Assembly: GCA_003158175.1 (NCBI GenBank) | Contig: PMHJ01000037.1 | Location: 124,713 to 188,712 of the forward strand | Origin: Candidatus Cybelea septentrionalis | GTDB taxonomy: Bacteria; Vulcanimicrobiota; Vulcanimicrobiia; Vulcanimicrobiales; Vulcanimicrobiaceae | Direction: 5' to 3' | Length of the DNA: 64,000 nt | Part shown: one piece after another, positions 48,677 to 57,616 of the stretch | How the letters are laid out: each line of letters opens with the position of its first letter | Numbering within the stretch: the stretch's first letter is position 1 | Translations under genes and position numbers: made by a program | Notes under the pieces: model-generated | Database searches by the model: none | What the model saw: the letters and a program-made list of their open reading frames with translations, nothing else | Told to the model about the DNA's origin: nothing

Positions 48677-50208
48677 GCTGGTGCCGGCAGCTCGACGCGC
48701 GGGAAGAGGGGCGCGGCCAATGCCGTCTGCGCGATCGGCAAGAAGCCACCCCACGCGCGCAGGGACGACGACCAATCCTCGTCGATCTTGCCGGGGCTGC
48801 CGAGCTGTTGCCACATCTCGCTCATGCGCTCGGGCATAAAAGGATAGAGCAGGATTGCAATCCAGCGCAGTCCCTCACAGAGATCGTAGAGCACGGCGTC
48901 GAGCTCGCCGGTCCGTGCCTCCTTATGGAGCGTCCACGGCTTGCGCTCGTCGATCGTGCGGTTCAGCGCCGTAACCAGCTCCCAAGTCCCCTCGAGCGCC
49001 TCGCGAAAGTGCAGATCGAGAATACGTTCGCGAACGACCATCGGTAACGGCGCGAAGCGGCGCGCGAGCTCTGCGTCCGAGCCGCCGGCCGGATCCGGCA
49101 CGATGCCGTCTCGATAGCGTTGCAGCATCGACAGCGTGCGCTGCAAGAGATTGCCGAGATCGTTGGCGAGATCGCTGTTGTGCCGTTGCACGATCTTCTC
49201 TTCCGAATACGAAAAATCGCTGCCGAAGGGCGCCTCTCGTAAAAGGAAATAGCGGAGCGAATCGGCGCCGAAACGCTGCGCCAGCGCAAAGGGATCGACC
49301 GCATTTCCGACGCTCTTGCCCATCTTCTGGCCGTCGACCGTAATCCAACCGTGTGCGAAGACGAGGTTGGGAGCGCTTTCCCCCAGAGCCCACAAGATCG
49401 CCGGCCAGATGATCGTGTGAAAGCGGGCGATCTCTTTGCCGACCAGCTGCGTCTGTGCGGGCCACCAGGTATTGAAACGCGCGTCGTCCTCACTCCAGCC
49501 GATCGCCGTGATGTAGTTGAGCAAAGCGTCCAGCCAGACATATATCACACCGCCGCCGTCGATCGGAACTCCCCAATCGAAACTCGTTCGCGAGATCGAC
49601 AGATCGTCGAGGCCCTCGTTGAGGATCGACATCATTTCGTTATAGACGCTGCGCGGCTGGACCCACTGCGGGTGCGCGAGGAAGTGCTCCAGCAAACGAT
49701 CTCGATAGGCGGAGAGCCGAAAGAACCAATCGTCTTCCGATATCCACTGCACCTCGCGGCCGCACGTGGGGCAGCGACCGTCGACCAGTTTCGATTCGAG
49801 CCAGAAGGTCTCGTCGTTGACGCAGTACCAGCCTTCGTACTTACCGAGATACACGTCGCCGCTCGTCCGCAATCGTTCGAAGACGCGCCGAACTTTTTCG
49901 ACGTGGCGGGATTCCGTCGTTCGAATGAAATCGTCGTAGCGCACGTGGTATGCGGCAAAGAGCTCTTTCCAGCGCGGCACCAGTTCGTCGCACCATTCCT
50001 GCGGCGTCTTGCCGGCAGCCGCCGCAGCGTTGGCGACTTTCTGGCCATGCTCGTCGGTCCCCGTTAAGAAGAACGTCGGACGAAACGTGCGCGCGGTGCG
50101 CGCCAATACGTCGGCGACGATCGTCGTGTAAGCGTGGCCGATATGCGGGCTTCCGCTGATGTAGTAGATCGGCGTCGTGACGTAATAGGTGCGTTCCATA
50201 GGCTTCAT
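48673..50208 (-). CDS. metG: Methionyl-tRNA synthetase
   Basis: The 511-residue class I synthetase has the HIGH box (GSPHIGHAYTTIVADVLAR), the CP-domain cysteines (NDETFWLESKLVDGRCPTCG), the KMSKS-type loop as KMGKSVGNAVDP, and the C-terminal anticodon domain. It lacks the C-terminal EMAP/Trbp111 extension of longer MetGs. It starts 4 bp within the rsmI end (ATGA) and overlaps tatD by 4 bp. Confidence 0.97.
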   Translation of the reverse strand: MKPMERTYYVTTPIYYISGSPHIGHAYTTIVADVLARTARTFRPTFFLTGTDEHGQKVANAAAAAGKTPQEWCDELVPRWKELFAAYHVRYDDFIRTTESRHVEKVRRVFERLRTSGDVYLGKYEGWYCVNDETFWLESKLVDGRCPTCGREVQWISEDDWFFRLSAYRDRLLEHFLAHPQWVQPRSVYNEMMSILNEGLDDLSISRTSFDWGVPIDGGGVIYVWLDALLNYITAIGWSEDDARFNTWWPAQTQLVGKEIARFHTIIWPAILWALGESAPNLVFAHGWITVDGQKMGKSVGNAVDPFALAQRFGADSLRYFLLREAPFGSDFSYSEEKIVQRHNSDLANDLGNLLQRTLSMLQRYRDGIVPDPAGGSDAELARRFAPLPMVVRERILDLHFREALEGTWELVTALNRTIDERKPWTLHKEARTGELDAVLYDLCEGLRWIAILLYPFMPERMSEMWQQLGSPGKIDEDWSSSLRAWGGFLPIAQTALAAPLFPRVELPAPA

Positions 50209-51056
50209 TGCTGTTTTTGCGGCGCTTTCTGGGCGGCCTTCCGCGCCGCGGCGGCCGCGTAGAGTTGGCGCCGGTCCCCGAAGCCGTGCGCCGCCAGCTC
50301 CTTTGCCACGTCGCCGACTCGTCGGCCGCTTTCGAGCAGGGCGTCGATGGCATCGCCTACCTCTTCGTCCCGGTCGCGCACGACGGCCGCAATCTGATAT
50401 GGTGCGATCGCAAAGGCCACCTCACCACGCGGCGGATACGGGATCTGTGCGGCGACGGATTCGGGAGTTCCCCAATAATGCTGTTCGTGAAGTTTGGTAT
50501 ATTCCCGGACGACGAAAACCTGCGCATCGGCGGCTACTGCGGCGAGATCGGCGAGAGTAGCGCGAATCCGTTGCGGGGATTCGTACCAGATGGAAGTTGC
50601 GTTCGACTGCAATGCGGAAGCAAACCGCGCGCGTCGCGCCGAGGCGGCGCGCGGTGGAAATCCCTCAAACGCGAAACGGCGCAGCGAAAAACCCGACAAG
50701 AGTGCGACGCTCGTGGCGGCGGAGGGCCCCGGCAGGACGTCGATCGGTACGCCGGCGAGACGCGCCGCAGCGACGAGATCGCTTCCGGGATCCGAGATTC
50801 CCGGCATCCCGGCATCGGTAGTGACGGCGACGATTCCGGTGCGCGCTCGTTCGAGAATTCCCGGCGTCACGCGCGCGGCGTTCTGTTCGCGATAGCTCCA
50901 AAGCGCTCGGACGTCGATCTCCAAGGCTCGCAGCAACCTGCGCGCGACGCGCGTATCTTCGGCGACGACAATCTCCGCCTGCCGCAAAACGTCGATTGCT
51001 CTCAGCGTGACGTCTCGCAGGTTCCCCAGTGGTGTCGGTACGAAGATCAGCGGCAT
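50205..51056 (-). CDS. rsmI: 16S rRNA (cytidine-1402-2'-O)-methyltransferase RsmI
   Basis: The 283-residue protein has the tetrapyrrole-methylase fold used by RsmI: FVPTPLGNLRDVTLRAIDVL at the very start, VVAEDTRVARRLL, VTTDAGMPGISDPG and FEGFPPRAASARR. It methylates the ribosomal P-site nucleotide C1402. Its ATG shares two bases with the ATG of the divergent glutaredoxin-like gene (CATG), so promoters for both must lie inside the opposing genes or act at very short range. Confidence 0.95.
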   Translation of the reverse strand: MPLIFVPTPLGNLRDVTLRAIDVLRQAEIVVAEDTRVARRLLRALEIDVRALWSYREQNAARVTPGILERARTGIVAVTTDAGMPGISDPGSDLVAAARLAGVPIDVLPGPSAATSVALLSGFSLRRFAFEGFPPRAASARRARFASALQSNATSIWYESPQRIRATLADLAAVAADAQVFVVREYTKLHEQHYWGTPESVAAQIPYPPRGEVAFAIAPYQIAAVVRDRDEEVGDAIDALLESGRRVGDVAKELAAHGFGDRRQLYAAAAARKAAQKAPQKQQ

Positions 51057-51315
51057 GGCATTGCAGTTCGACGCAGAGCACCTTCCTCCGGGCGCGAAGC
51101 TGGAGCTTTATATTTCTCCGAGTTGTCCGTATTGCAAGAGCGCCATGGCCTACTACGATTCACACGGAACCTCATACGAGCGCTACGACGCCCAAAACGA
51201 CCGCAAAGCCCGCGAGCGAATGTTGGCCTACAGCGCCGGCGATCCCACGGTGCCCGTCATCGTTGTCGATGGCGCGTATTTGCAATCCGGGTGGGGCTCG
51301 CCGCCGCGAGGTTGA
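51055..51315 (+). CDS. Glutaredoxin-like protein
   Basis: The 86-residue protein has a thioredoxin fold with a CPYC active site (SPSCPYCKSAMAYYDSHG) and the cis-proline region PTVPVIVVDG, then GWGSPPRG at the end. It would reduce disulfides or glutathione mixed disulfides. The ATG at 51055 overlaps the divergent rsmI start; a start at 51007 inside rsmI is an alternative. The C-terminal half resembles members that use a non-glutathione thiol. Confidence 0.85.
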   Translation: MALQFDAEHLPPGAKLELYISPSCPYCKSAMAYYDSHGTSYERYDAQNDRKARERMLAYSAGDPTVPVIVVDGAYLQSGWGSPPRG

Positions 51316-51384
51316 ACGGTGCATTGACGTGCCGGTCGGCACGATCGCTTCTTCGAACGTTGCTACGAATGGAGAGTTTCAAGC

Positions 51385-51684
51385 ATGAACGATAACTCGG
51401 CTGCGGCTACCAGTTTCATCGCGGCGATGATTATGGTGTACGCCATCGTCATCGTTGCGCTCATCGTCTTCACGATCTGGATCTACTGGCGAATCTTCGC
51501 CAAAGCGGGATTCAACGGGGCCCTGTCGCTGCTCAACTTAGTTCCCGGAGTCGGCCAGCTCATCTGCATGGTGATCTTGGCGTTCGGGCGTTGGCCGATT
51601 GAAGACGAGCTGGCGGCCTTGCGAAGAGCACCGTCTACGGGCCCCGTGCCGCCGCCGGGTACATCGGTCATGCCGGCGCCATAG
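51385..51684 (+). CDS. Small two-helix membrane protein
   Basis: The 99-residue protein has two hydrophobic helices (about 10-32 and 45-68). The YWRIFAKAGFNGALSLLNLVPGVGQL stretch resembles small membrane domains such as DUF5684, and a Pro-rich cytoplasmic tail (TGPVPPPGTSVMPAP) follows. It follows the glutaredoxin-like gene by 69 bp, a gap holding a small GTGCCGGTCGGCAC hairpin. Function is unknown. Confidence 0.7.
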   Translation: MNDNSAAATSFIAAMIMVYAIVIVALIVFTIWIYWRIFAKAGFNGALSLLNLVPGVGQLICMVILAFGRWPIEDELAALRRAPSTGPVPPPGTSVMPAP

Positions 51685-51714
51685 GAGCCCATCGGCCCAA
51701 GTCCGACGGACTCC
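51682..51714. terminator. Imperfect inverted repeat between convergent genes
   Basis: AGGAGCCCATCGGCC pairs with a sequence related to GTCCGACGGACTCCT (about 12 of 15 bases), leaving a short loop. It lies just after the two-helix membrane-protein gene and touches the pepP stop. A partial copy of its core (CCCATCGGCCC) recurs near 56,987, upstream of nadA. Likely bidirectional terminator. Confidence 0.5.
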
Positions 51715-53144
51715 TAGCGAGCTAGCCAGGCTTCGACTTCTTCGGCTTTCGAGGGCAATGCGGCGGAGAGATTTTCGGCGCCGTCGCTCGTGACGGCGAT
51801 GTCGTCTTCGATACGGATCCCAATGCCGCGGAAGCGCTCCGGAACGGTCCCGTCATCGGGCTGAAAATAGAGTCCGGGCTCGACGGTGAGCACCATGCCC
51901 TCGCGCAAACGCCCGTAACGATACGCTTCTTCTCGGGCCTTCGCGCAATCGTGAACGTCGAGTCCGAGCATGTGGCTGACGCCGTGAAGCGTGTAGCGCC
52001 GGTGCAGCAGCCGATCGGGATCGAGCGCTTCATCGAGCGAGACCTTGAGAATGCCGAGATCGATCAGGCCTTGCGCCAGTATGCGCGCCGCGCGCCGGCC
52101 GGGTTCGAGAAAGTCGTTCCCCGGCGCAACGGCTTCGATGCCTGCACGCTGCGCTTCCCACACGAGATCGTAGATCGCGCGCTGCTCGGGCGAGAATCGT
52201 CCCGAGATCGGAAGCGTGCGCGTGACGTCGGCGGTATAGAGCGAATCGCACTCCACGCCGGCATCGAGCAGAAGCAGCTCGCCAGGCGACAACCGGCCGT
52301 CGTTGTGAGTCCAGTGCAGCGTGCACGCGTGATCGCCGGCGGCGGCGATGGTCAAATACCCGACGTCATTGCCTTCGATGCGCGCTCGGCTCCAAAACGC
52401 GGCTTCGATCGCGCGTTCGCTCGTTGCCGTCCGCATCGCTCGCGCCGCATCCTCGAACGCGAGCTTCGTAATGGCACACGCTTTGCGAAGCTCCGCCAGC
52501 TCGTACTCGTCCTTGATTAGCCGCGTCTCAGACAGAGCCTCGGCCAGTTCGGCATCTCCATCGCTGCGCTCGAAAACTCGATCGATCTCTTCGTCGTGGC
52601 CACGCATGACGCGCAGCGGATACTTCGCGTCGCGCAGCTCGTGAAGATAGCCCGCGAGCCGTTTTAGCGAACGGCAATCGTCAACCCCGTAATAGTTCCG
52701 GCTCTCCGCGACTCCTCGGTGACGCCCGACCCACAGCTCTCCAACTTCCCGATCGGTGAAGAACTCGGGCGTTCCGCGATTGTGATCGAGAACGAAGAGC
52801 AGGCTGCGATGCCGAGCCCCATCGGGCTCGAGCACCAGAACGGCGCCGGGTTCGCCGTTGCCGACGAGGTATGCGAAGTCGCTGGAAGCGCGAAATCGAA
52901 AGAACGTGTCGTTTGCGCGGACTCGCTCGCGGCCGGCCGGAACGACCACGTAGATCCCCCGGTTGGCTTGCGAAAGCGCCGCCCGCCGCTGCGCGAATCG
53001 CTGCGCTTGGGGGTGCGGCTGCGCGATGGATGGTCGATCGATCCAGTCGGTCGCCATGAATTCGACCAGCGCCGCAGGAGGTATGAAGGCTTGATTCGGC
53101 TGGGCCGCTTCGGCGGGCAACGGGCTGTTTTGTTCGGCAGACAT
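51714..53144 (-). CDS. pepP: Xaa-Pro aminopeptidase (M24 family)
   Basis: The 476-residue protein has an N-terminal creatinase-like domain (about 20-190) and a C-terminal pita-bread domain with metal ligands: DAGVECDSLYTADVTRT (two Asp), HGVSHMLGLDVHD (His), LTVEPGLYF (Glu) and RGIGIRIEDDIAVT (Glu). It removes N-terminal residues preceding proline. It stands alone, divergent from the DUF202 gene with 35 bp between starts. Confidence 0.95.
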   Translation of the reverse strand: MSAEQNSPLPAEAAQPNQAFIPPAALVEFMATDWIDRPSIAQPHPQAQRFAQRRAALSQANRGIYVVVPAGRERVRANDTFFRFRASSDFAYLVGNGEPGAVLVLEPDGARHRSLLFVLDHNRGTPEFFTDREVGELWVGRHRGVAESRNYYGVDDCRSLKRLAGYLHELRDAKYPLRVMRGHDEEIDRVFERSDGDAELAEALSETRLIKDEYELAELRKACAITKLAFEDAARAMRTATSERAIEAAFWSRARIEGNDVGYLTIAAAGDHACTLHWTHNDGRLSPGELLLLDAGVECDSLYTADVTRTLPISGRFSPEQRAIYDLVWEAQRAGIEAVAPGNDFLEPGRRAARILAQGLIDLGILKVSLDEALDPDRLLHRRYTLHGVSHMLGLDVHDCAKAREEAYRYGRLREGMVLTVEPGLYFQPDDGTVPERFRGIGIRIEDDIAVTSDGAENLSAALPSKAEEVEAWLAR

Positions 53145-53179
53145 GGTTCGAACGGATTTCGCCTAACGCCGCAGGGGTC

Positions 53180-53575
53180 ATGCCGGAGAACGAGCGGGAG
53201 AGCCCTACGGCGGTCGGCGTGCGCGCCACCGACGCCTTGGCCAACGAGCGAACCTATTTGGCCTACGTACGGACGGCGCTCGCCTTCATTGCCTTCGGAT
53301 TCGTCATCGCAAGATTCTCGCTCTTCGCACGCGAGTTCGCGGTGCTCGTTCACGAAAAGGGCGAGGAGCCCGGAGTTTCGACGGGCTTCGGAACGGCAAT
53401 GGCGATTTTCGGGATCTTCGTGGCACTATTAGGCGCAAGGCGTTATTCGGTTACGGATCGCGGCCTGCGCGAAGGGCGAGTCGCTGCGCTCTCGAGCCTG
53501 ACCGGCTACATCGTTTCGCTTTTCGTCGCCGCCATTGGGGCGATCGTGGCCTTCGCTCTCTTACTCTTCCACTAG
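53180..53575 (+). CDS. DUF202 membrane protein (YidH-like)
   Basis: The 131-residue protein has three membrane helices and the DUF202 start TDALANERTYLAYVRTALAFIAFGF. A basic stretch lies between helices 2 and 3 (ARRYSVTDRGLREGR). The family is widespread and uncharacterised. Its last 4 bp overlap the convergent nadC gene. Confidence 0.88.
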   Translation: MPENERESPTAVGVRATDALANERTYLAYVRTALAFIAFGFVIARFSLFAREFAVLVHEKGEEPGVSTGFGTAMAIFGIFVALLGARRYSVTDRGLREGRVAALSSLTGYIVSLFVAAIGAIVAFALLLFH

Positions 53576-54459
53576 TCTGTCCGAGTTTCGATCTCCAAGG
53601 AGAGATCGAGCGCGGGAGCACTGTGAGTGAGCCATCCGACGCTAATGATGTCGACGCCGCTTGCCGCGATCTCGACGACGTTCTCTTTCGTCACGCCGCC
53701 GCTTGCCTCGGTGAGCACTCGCCCCCCGACGATGGCGACCGCGTCGGCAAGCTGCGCCGGCGTCATGTTATCGAGGAGCACCGCATCGATCGGCTCGGCC
53801 ATCGCTTCACGCAGTTGCTCCAGCGTATCGACCTCGACCTCGATTTTCACCATGTGCCCCACGCGAGCGCGCGTCGCCGCCACGGCCGCGCGAATCGAAC
53901 CCGCCAGCGCGAGATGATTGTCTTTGATCAGCACGCCGTCGTCGAGACCGAAACGGTGATTGGCACCGTCTCCCCGCCATACCGCGTAGCGTTCGAGGGC
54001 GCGCAGGCCTGGCGTGGTTTTCCGGGTGTCGGCTATTCGGGCCGAAGTTCCGCGGACGAGCTCCACGAGCGTGCGAGTCGCGGTCGCTACCCCGGAAAGC
54101 CGGCCGAGCAGATTCAGCGCGGTGCGTTCGCCGGTGAGTATCGCGCGCGCGCGGCCTTCGATCTCCGCGACGATCGCGCCGGCCTCGAAGCGATCGCCCT
54201 CCTCCGCGCGCCTCACGATCTCGATCTGTTCGTCGAGCAGTCGAAAGGCAATCGCAGCGAAGTTGAGGCCGGCCAGAGTGCCGCCGCGCCGCGCGATTAT
54301 TCGAGCGCGCGCACGACGCTCCGGCTCGACGATGGCGTCGGTCGTCAGATCTCCGCCCCGGCCGATATCTTCGAGCAGCGCCGCCCGCACCACCGGTGCG
54401 GCGACGAGCTCAAGCGACGCTGCGCAACCGGCTGAAGGAACGCTTTGCGAGGGCTTCAT
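53572..54459 (-). CDS. nadC: Nicotinate-nucleotide pyrophosphorylase (quinolinate phosphoribosyltransferase)
   Basis: From the ATG at 54459 the enzyme has 295 residues. Typical motifs are ALLEDIGRGGDLTTDAI, TRKTTPGLRALERYAVWRGG-like (here RGDGANHRFGL), the DGVLIKDNHLALAG segment with catalytic residues, and ASGGVTKENVVEIAASGVDIISVG. It converts quinolinate and PRPP to nicotinate mononucleotide. The start lies inside the end of nadB (50-bp overlap); no closer start exists in frame. Confidence 0.95.
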   Translation of the reverse strand: MKPSQSVPSAGCAASLELVAAPVVRAALLEDIGRGGDLTTDAIVEPERRARARIIARRGGTLAGLNFAAIAFRLLDEQIEIVRRAEEGDRFEAGAIVAEIEGRARAILTGERTALNLLGRLSGVATATRTLVELVRGTSARIADTRKTTPGLRALERYAVWRGDGANHRFGLDDGVLIKDNHLALAGSIRAAVAATRARVGHMVKIEVEVDTLEQLREAMAEPIDAVLLDNMTPAQLADAVAIVGGRVLTEASGGVTKENVVEIAASGVDIISVGWLTHSAPALDLSLEIETRTD

Positions 54460-55948
54460 CGGTCTTCGGGTAGTCGCTTCGATAGTGACTGCCGCGGCTT
54501 TCATGCCGTGCCAACGCGGCTTCTGCGATCAATCGTCCCGCGACGAGCAGATTGCGCAGCGGGCCTTCCTCTCCGGCGGCGGCTTCGAGCTCCGCGATGC
54601 GCGCGAGCGCTTCGCGCAGTCCGCCGGCATTGCGCACCAACCCGACGTTTGCGTACATGACGTTGCGTAGATCGTTAATCGCTTGGGCCTGGGCGGCCCC
54701 CGTGCGTGCAACTGGGGTCGAACGCGCTCGGACCGGCGGAGTATAACCCGACGGCTTCCAGGGCCGAACGTTGGCGACGTCGGTGGCAACGCGCGATCCA
54801 TAGACGAGCGCTTCGAGCAGCGAGTTGCTCGCGAGCCGATTTGCACCGTGGACGCCCGTCGCGCTCGTCTCTCCGCAGGCCCACAGGTTTTCGAGCGACG
54901 TGCGCCCCCACTCGTCGACGGCAACGCCGCCCATAAGGTAGTGCGCGGCCGGCGCGACCGGAATGTTCTGCACGCGTGGATCGATGCCGGCGTCGATGCA
55001 AAACCGAAAAACCGTCGGAAAGGCTTTCGGGAAACGCGCGCCTATGGCGGAGCGGGCGTCGAGTCCGACGGTGCGGCCGCGTTGCTGTTGCTCGAAAATT
55101 GCCCGCGCGACGACGTCGCGGGGCGCAAGTTCGGCATCCGGGTGGATCGCCGTCATGAAGCGCTCCCCGAGGTCGTTGACCAGCGTTGCACCCTCTCCGC
55201 GGACGGCCTCGGTTACCAGTGGCATTGGATCGCGCCCGATCGCGAGCGCCGTCGGATGGAACTGAACGAACTCCATGTCGGCGAGCAGCGCCCCCGCGCG
55301 GGCCGCCATGGCGATGCCGTCGGCGGTCGCCTCTACCGGATTGGTAGTGTATCGATAGAGGCGTCCCACGCCTCCCGTGGCCAGAACGGTGGCGCGAGCG
55401 CGGAGTTCCATCCGGTCGCCGGTTGCATTGTCGCGCGCCACGACGCCAAGGACGCGGCTTCCGTCGACGATCAGATCTTCGGCCGAGACGTTCTCGACGA
55501 TCTCGATTGAGGATCGGGCGCTAACCGCTTCGATCAGCGTCTTGAGAATCTCGTGGCCGGTCGCATCTCCGCCGGCTTTGACGATGCGGCGGCGTTGATG
55601 TGCGGCCTCGCGTCCCAGAGCGAGCTCTCCGGCGTCGGTGCGATCGAACGCAGCCCCCAGCTCGAGGAGTTCTTCGACGCGCGCTGGCGCATCTTGCGTG
55701 AGGATTTCGACGATCTTCGTGTCGCTGATGCCGGCGCCGGCACGCTGGGTGTCGATGGCATGCAGGCGCGGCGAGTCGTCCGCGCCCATTGCGGCGGCAA
55801 TCCCGCCTTGCGCCCAATCCGTCGCCGAGCCCTTACCCAGGCGAGTCTTGCACAAGACCGTGACCTTGGCGGGTTGAAGTTTGAGCGCCGCAACCAATCC
55901 GGCGATGCCGGCACCGATGACGAGCGCATCGCTGCGCGAGCTTTCCAC
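54410..55948 (-). CDS. nadB: L-aspartate oxidase
   Basis: The 512-residue flavoprotein starts at GTG, sharing one base with the nadA stop (TAGTG). It has the FAD dinucleotide loop (VIGAGIAGLVAAL), the family segment KGSATDWAQGGIAAAMG, an HPTAL motif (FVQFHPTALAIG), and the capping-domain PVAPAAHYLMGGVAVDEWGRTSLENLWACGE. It oxidises aspartate to iminoaspartate. It is the middle gene of nadA-nadB-nadC. Confidence 0.96.
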   Translation of the reverse strand: MESSRSDALVIGAGIAGLVAALKLQPAKVTVLCKTRLGKGSATDWAQGGIAAAMGADDSPRLHAIDTQRAGAGISDTKIVEILTQDAPARVEELLELGAAFDRTDAGELALGREAAHQRRRIVKAGGDATGHEILKTLIEAVSARSSIEIVENVSAEDLIVDGSRVLGVVARDNATGDRMELRARATVLATGGVGRLYRYTTNPVEATADGIAMAARAGALLADMEFVQFHPTALAIGRDPMPLVTEAVRGEGATLVNDLGERFMTAIHPDAELAPRDVVARAIFEQQQRGRTVGLDARSAIGARFPKAFPTVFRFCIDAGIDPRVQNIPVAPAAHYLMGGVAVDEWGRTSLENLWACGETSATGVHGANRLASNSLLEALVYGSRVATDVANVRPWKPSGYTPPVRARSTPVARTGAAQAQAINDLRNVMYANVGLVRNAGGLREALARIAELEAAAGEEGPLRNLLVAGRLIAEAALARHESRGSHYRSDYPKTDEALAKRSFSRLRSVA

Positions 55949-56973
55949 TAATCTCGCGGTTGACGGCTGAAGTCGAGCATTCGTTCGACCGCGCGACGAG
56001 CACGCTGCGCCACCTCGGGAGCTACCGTCACCTCGTATTCCATCGCCTCGAGGGAGTGGAGCACTTTGGGCAGCGTGTTGCGTTTCATATGCGGACAGAG
56101 ATTACAGGGCCGCACGAACTCTACGTTTGAATAGCGCGCCGCTACGTTGTCCGCCATCGAGCACTCGGTCATGAGGAGCACGCGCGCGCCGCCCGTCTCG
56201 CTGAGGCGACCGACATACTCGGTCATTCCCTGGGTCGAGCCTACGTAGTCGGCCTCCGCGAGCACGTCGGGAGGGCACTCCGGATGGGCCAGCACGGTCA
56301 GCGTCGGATCGCCTTCGCGAAACCGTCGAACCTCGGCCCCGCTGAAGCGCTCGTGCACTTCGCAGTGGCCCTTCCAGGCGATGATCTCGACGTTGGTCTG
56401 CGAGGCGACGTACTTGGCAAGGTACTCGTCTGGGAGAAAGATGACTCGCGGCGCTTGGAGCGCTTCAACGATTTGCACCGCGTTGCCGCTGGTCACGCAA
56501 ACGTCTGATTCGGCTTTGACCTCAGCCGAGGTATTGACGTACGTAACGATCGGCGTGTCGGGGTAGGCCGAACGAAGCAAGCGAACGTCGGCAGCCGTGA
56601 TTGACTCCGCCAGCGAGCACCCGGCTCGCAGATCGGGAACCAGAACGGTCTTGCTCGGATTGACCAACTTCGCGGTCTCGGCCATGAAATGGACCCCGCA
56701 CAGGACGATGACGTCGGCGTCGGTCTCCGCGGCCTTCATTGCCAGAGCGAGCGAGTCGCCGACGATATCCGCGACCGTGTAGAAGATTTCCGGGACCTGG
56801 TAGTTGTGGGCGAGGATCACCGCGTTGCGTTCGCGCTTGAGGCGATTGATTGCCGCCACGTAGGGAGCGTGCAAGGGCCATTCGACTCGTGGAATTATGC
56901 GTTCCACGCGTTCGAAAATCGGATCCGTCTCGGCCGCGATGCTGCCTGGCAGGGCTAAATCGATGACGCCCAT
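55948..56973 (-). CDS. nadA: Quinolinate synthase
   Basis: The 341-residue enzyme has [27 protein letters not shown] with a cluster cysteine, [20 protein letters not shown] and [12 protein letters not shown] with the final cluster cysteines, indicating the usual 4Fe-4S cofactor. It condenses iminoaspartate with dihydroxyacetone phosphate. As first gene of the operon it completes de novo quinolinate synthesis with nadB and nadC. Confidence 0.96.
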   Translation of the reverse strand: MGVIDLALPGSIAAETDPIFERVERIIPRVEWPLHAPYVAAINRLKRERNAVILAHNYQVPEIFYTVADIVGDSLALAMKAAETDADVIVLCGVHFMAETAKLVNPSKTVLVPDLRAGCSLAESITAADVRLLRSAYPDTPIVTYVNTSAEVKAESDVCVTSGNAVQIVEALQAPRVIFLPDEYLAKYVASQTNVEIIAWKGHCEVHERFSGAEVRRFREGDPTLTVLAHPECPPDVLAEADYVGSTQGMTEYVGRLSETGGARVLLMTECSMADNVAARYSNVEFVRPCNLCPHMKRNTLPKVLHSLEAMEYEVTVAPEVAQRARRAVERMLDFSRQPRD

Positions 56974-57110
56974 CCTTTCATAATACCCATCGGCCCGAAG
57001 CTGGTTTGCACGCCCTCCCCAGCCGGGCCTGGCGTTAGAGGCGGTCAGTCCCTGGGTAGGACGCGACGAGAGACCAGAATTTCAGCACCCAGTAAGGAGG
57101 GAATCCGCTC

Positions 57111-57254
57111 ATGAAACGTTGGTTCGTCGGCCTTGCGTTCGTCGGAACGTTTGTAGCAAGCGCCACGACGCTCGCCGCGACTGCCCAACCAGTGCCCAGT
57201 ACCTCGCCGTCGCCGATGGCATCGTCGACGCCGATGTCGACAATGCGGCCCTAA
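57111..57254 (+). CDS. 47-residue secreted protein with Ser/Thr/Pro-rich tail
   Basis: A strong ribosome site (AAGGAGG, 10 nt spacing) precedes an ATG opening a 47-codon frame. The product has a Sec-type signal (KRWFVGLAFVGTFVASATT, likely cleaved after TLAATA) and a mature part of about 22 residues rich in Ser, Thr and Pro (PSTSPSPMASSTPMST). It has no recognisable family. The ribosome site and signal peptide support a real gene; the mature part is too short for a function call. Confidence 0.65.
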   Translation: MKRWFVGLAFVGTFVASATTLAATAQPVPSTSPSPMASSTPMSTMRP

Positions 57255-57345
57255 GCGTCCCGTGCGTGTCGATAAACTGTGGGTAACTGCAAGTTGTTGT
57301 GGAACCCTTGTGGACGACGCGTCGAACGTATTGCAATCACCTTAG

Positions 57346-57565
57346 CGTTTTTGCTAGCATGCAAAGGCTTCGCCGAATGACGAAGTGCGGACCGTATCGA
57401 GCCGCGATGGGAAGCACGTAGACGAAGCGTCGCGGATACGCGACAAATCCGAGTGAGGCCGATCGAAAACCGGATCGAAACGTCGGTGAGAAATGGGAAA
57501 CCGCTTCAAACAGGCGAGAATGACCGGAGATACGCAAAGCCCGTAGCGCAAGTTACGGGCTTTGC
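57346..57565 (+). ncRNA. Candidate structured leader RNA ending in a terminator, upstream of the OPT gene
   Basis: About 220 bases without coding potential hold several local stems with A-rich loops (for example CTTCG/CGAAG at 57366-57383, GTCGC/GCGAC near 57429-57444, CGATC/GATCG near 57464-57481). They end in a 12-bp intrinsic-terminator stem 51 bp before the OPT start. This is the layout of an attenuating leader (riboswitch) or of an independent small RNA. I recognise no consensus of a known riboswitch class, SRP RNA, tmRNA, RNase P or 6S RNA. Confidence 0.4.
57534..57565 (+). terminator. Intrinsic terminator hairpin before the OPT transporter
   Basis: GCAAAGCCCGTA (57534-57545) pairs perfectly with TACGGGCTTTGC (57554-57565) around an 8-nt loop. 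TCTTTGCTT, moderately U-rich, follows on the plus strand. It would end transcription of the preceding small gene or leader unless an alternative fold is formed. Confidence 0.75.
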
Positions 57566-57616
57566 TCTTTGCTTCGAAAAGGGCCGTGCGCACGCGGCCG
57601 CGCAACAGTAAGCGTC

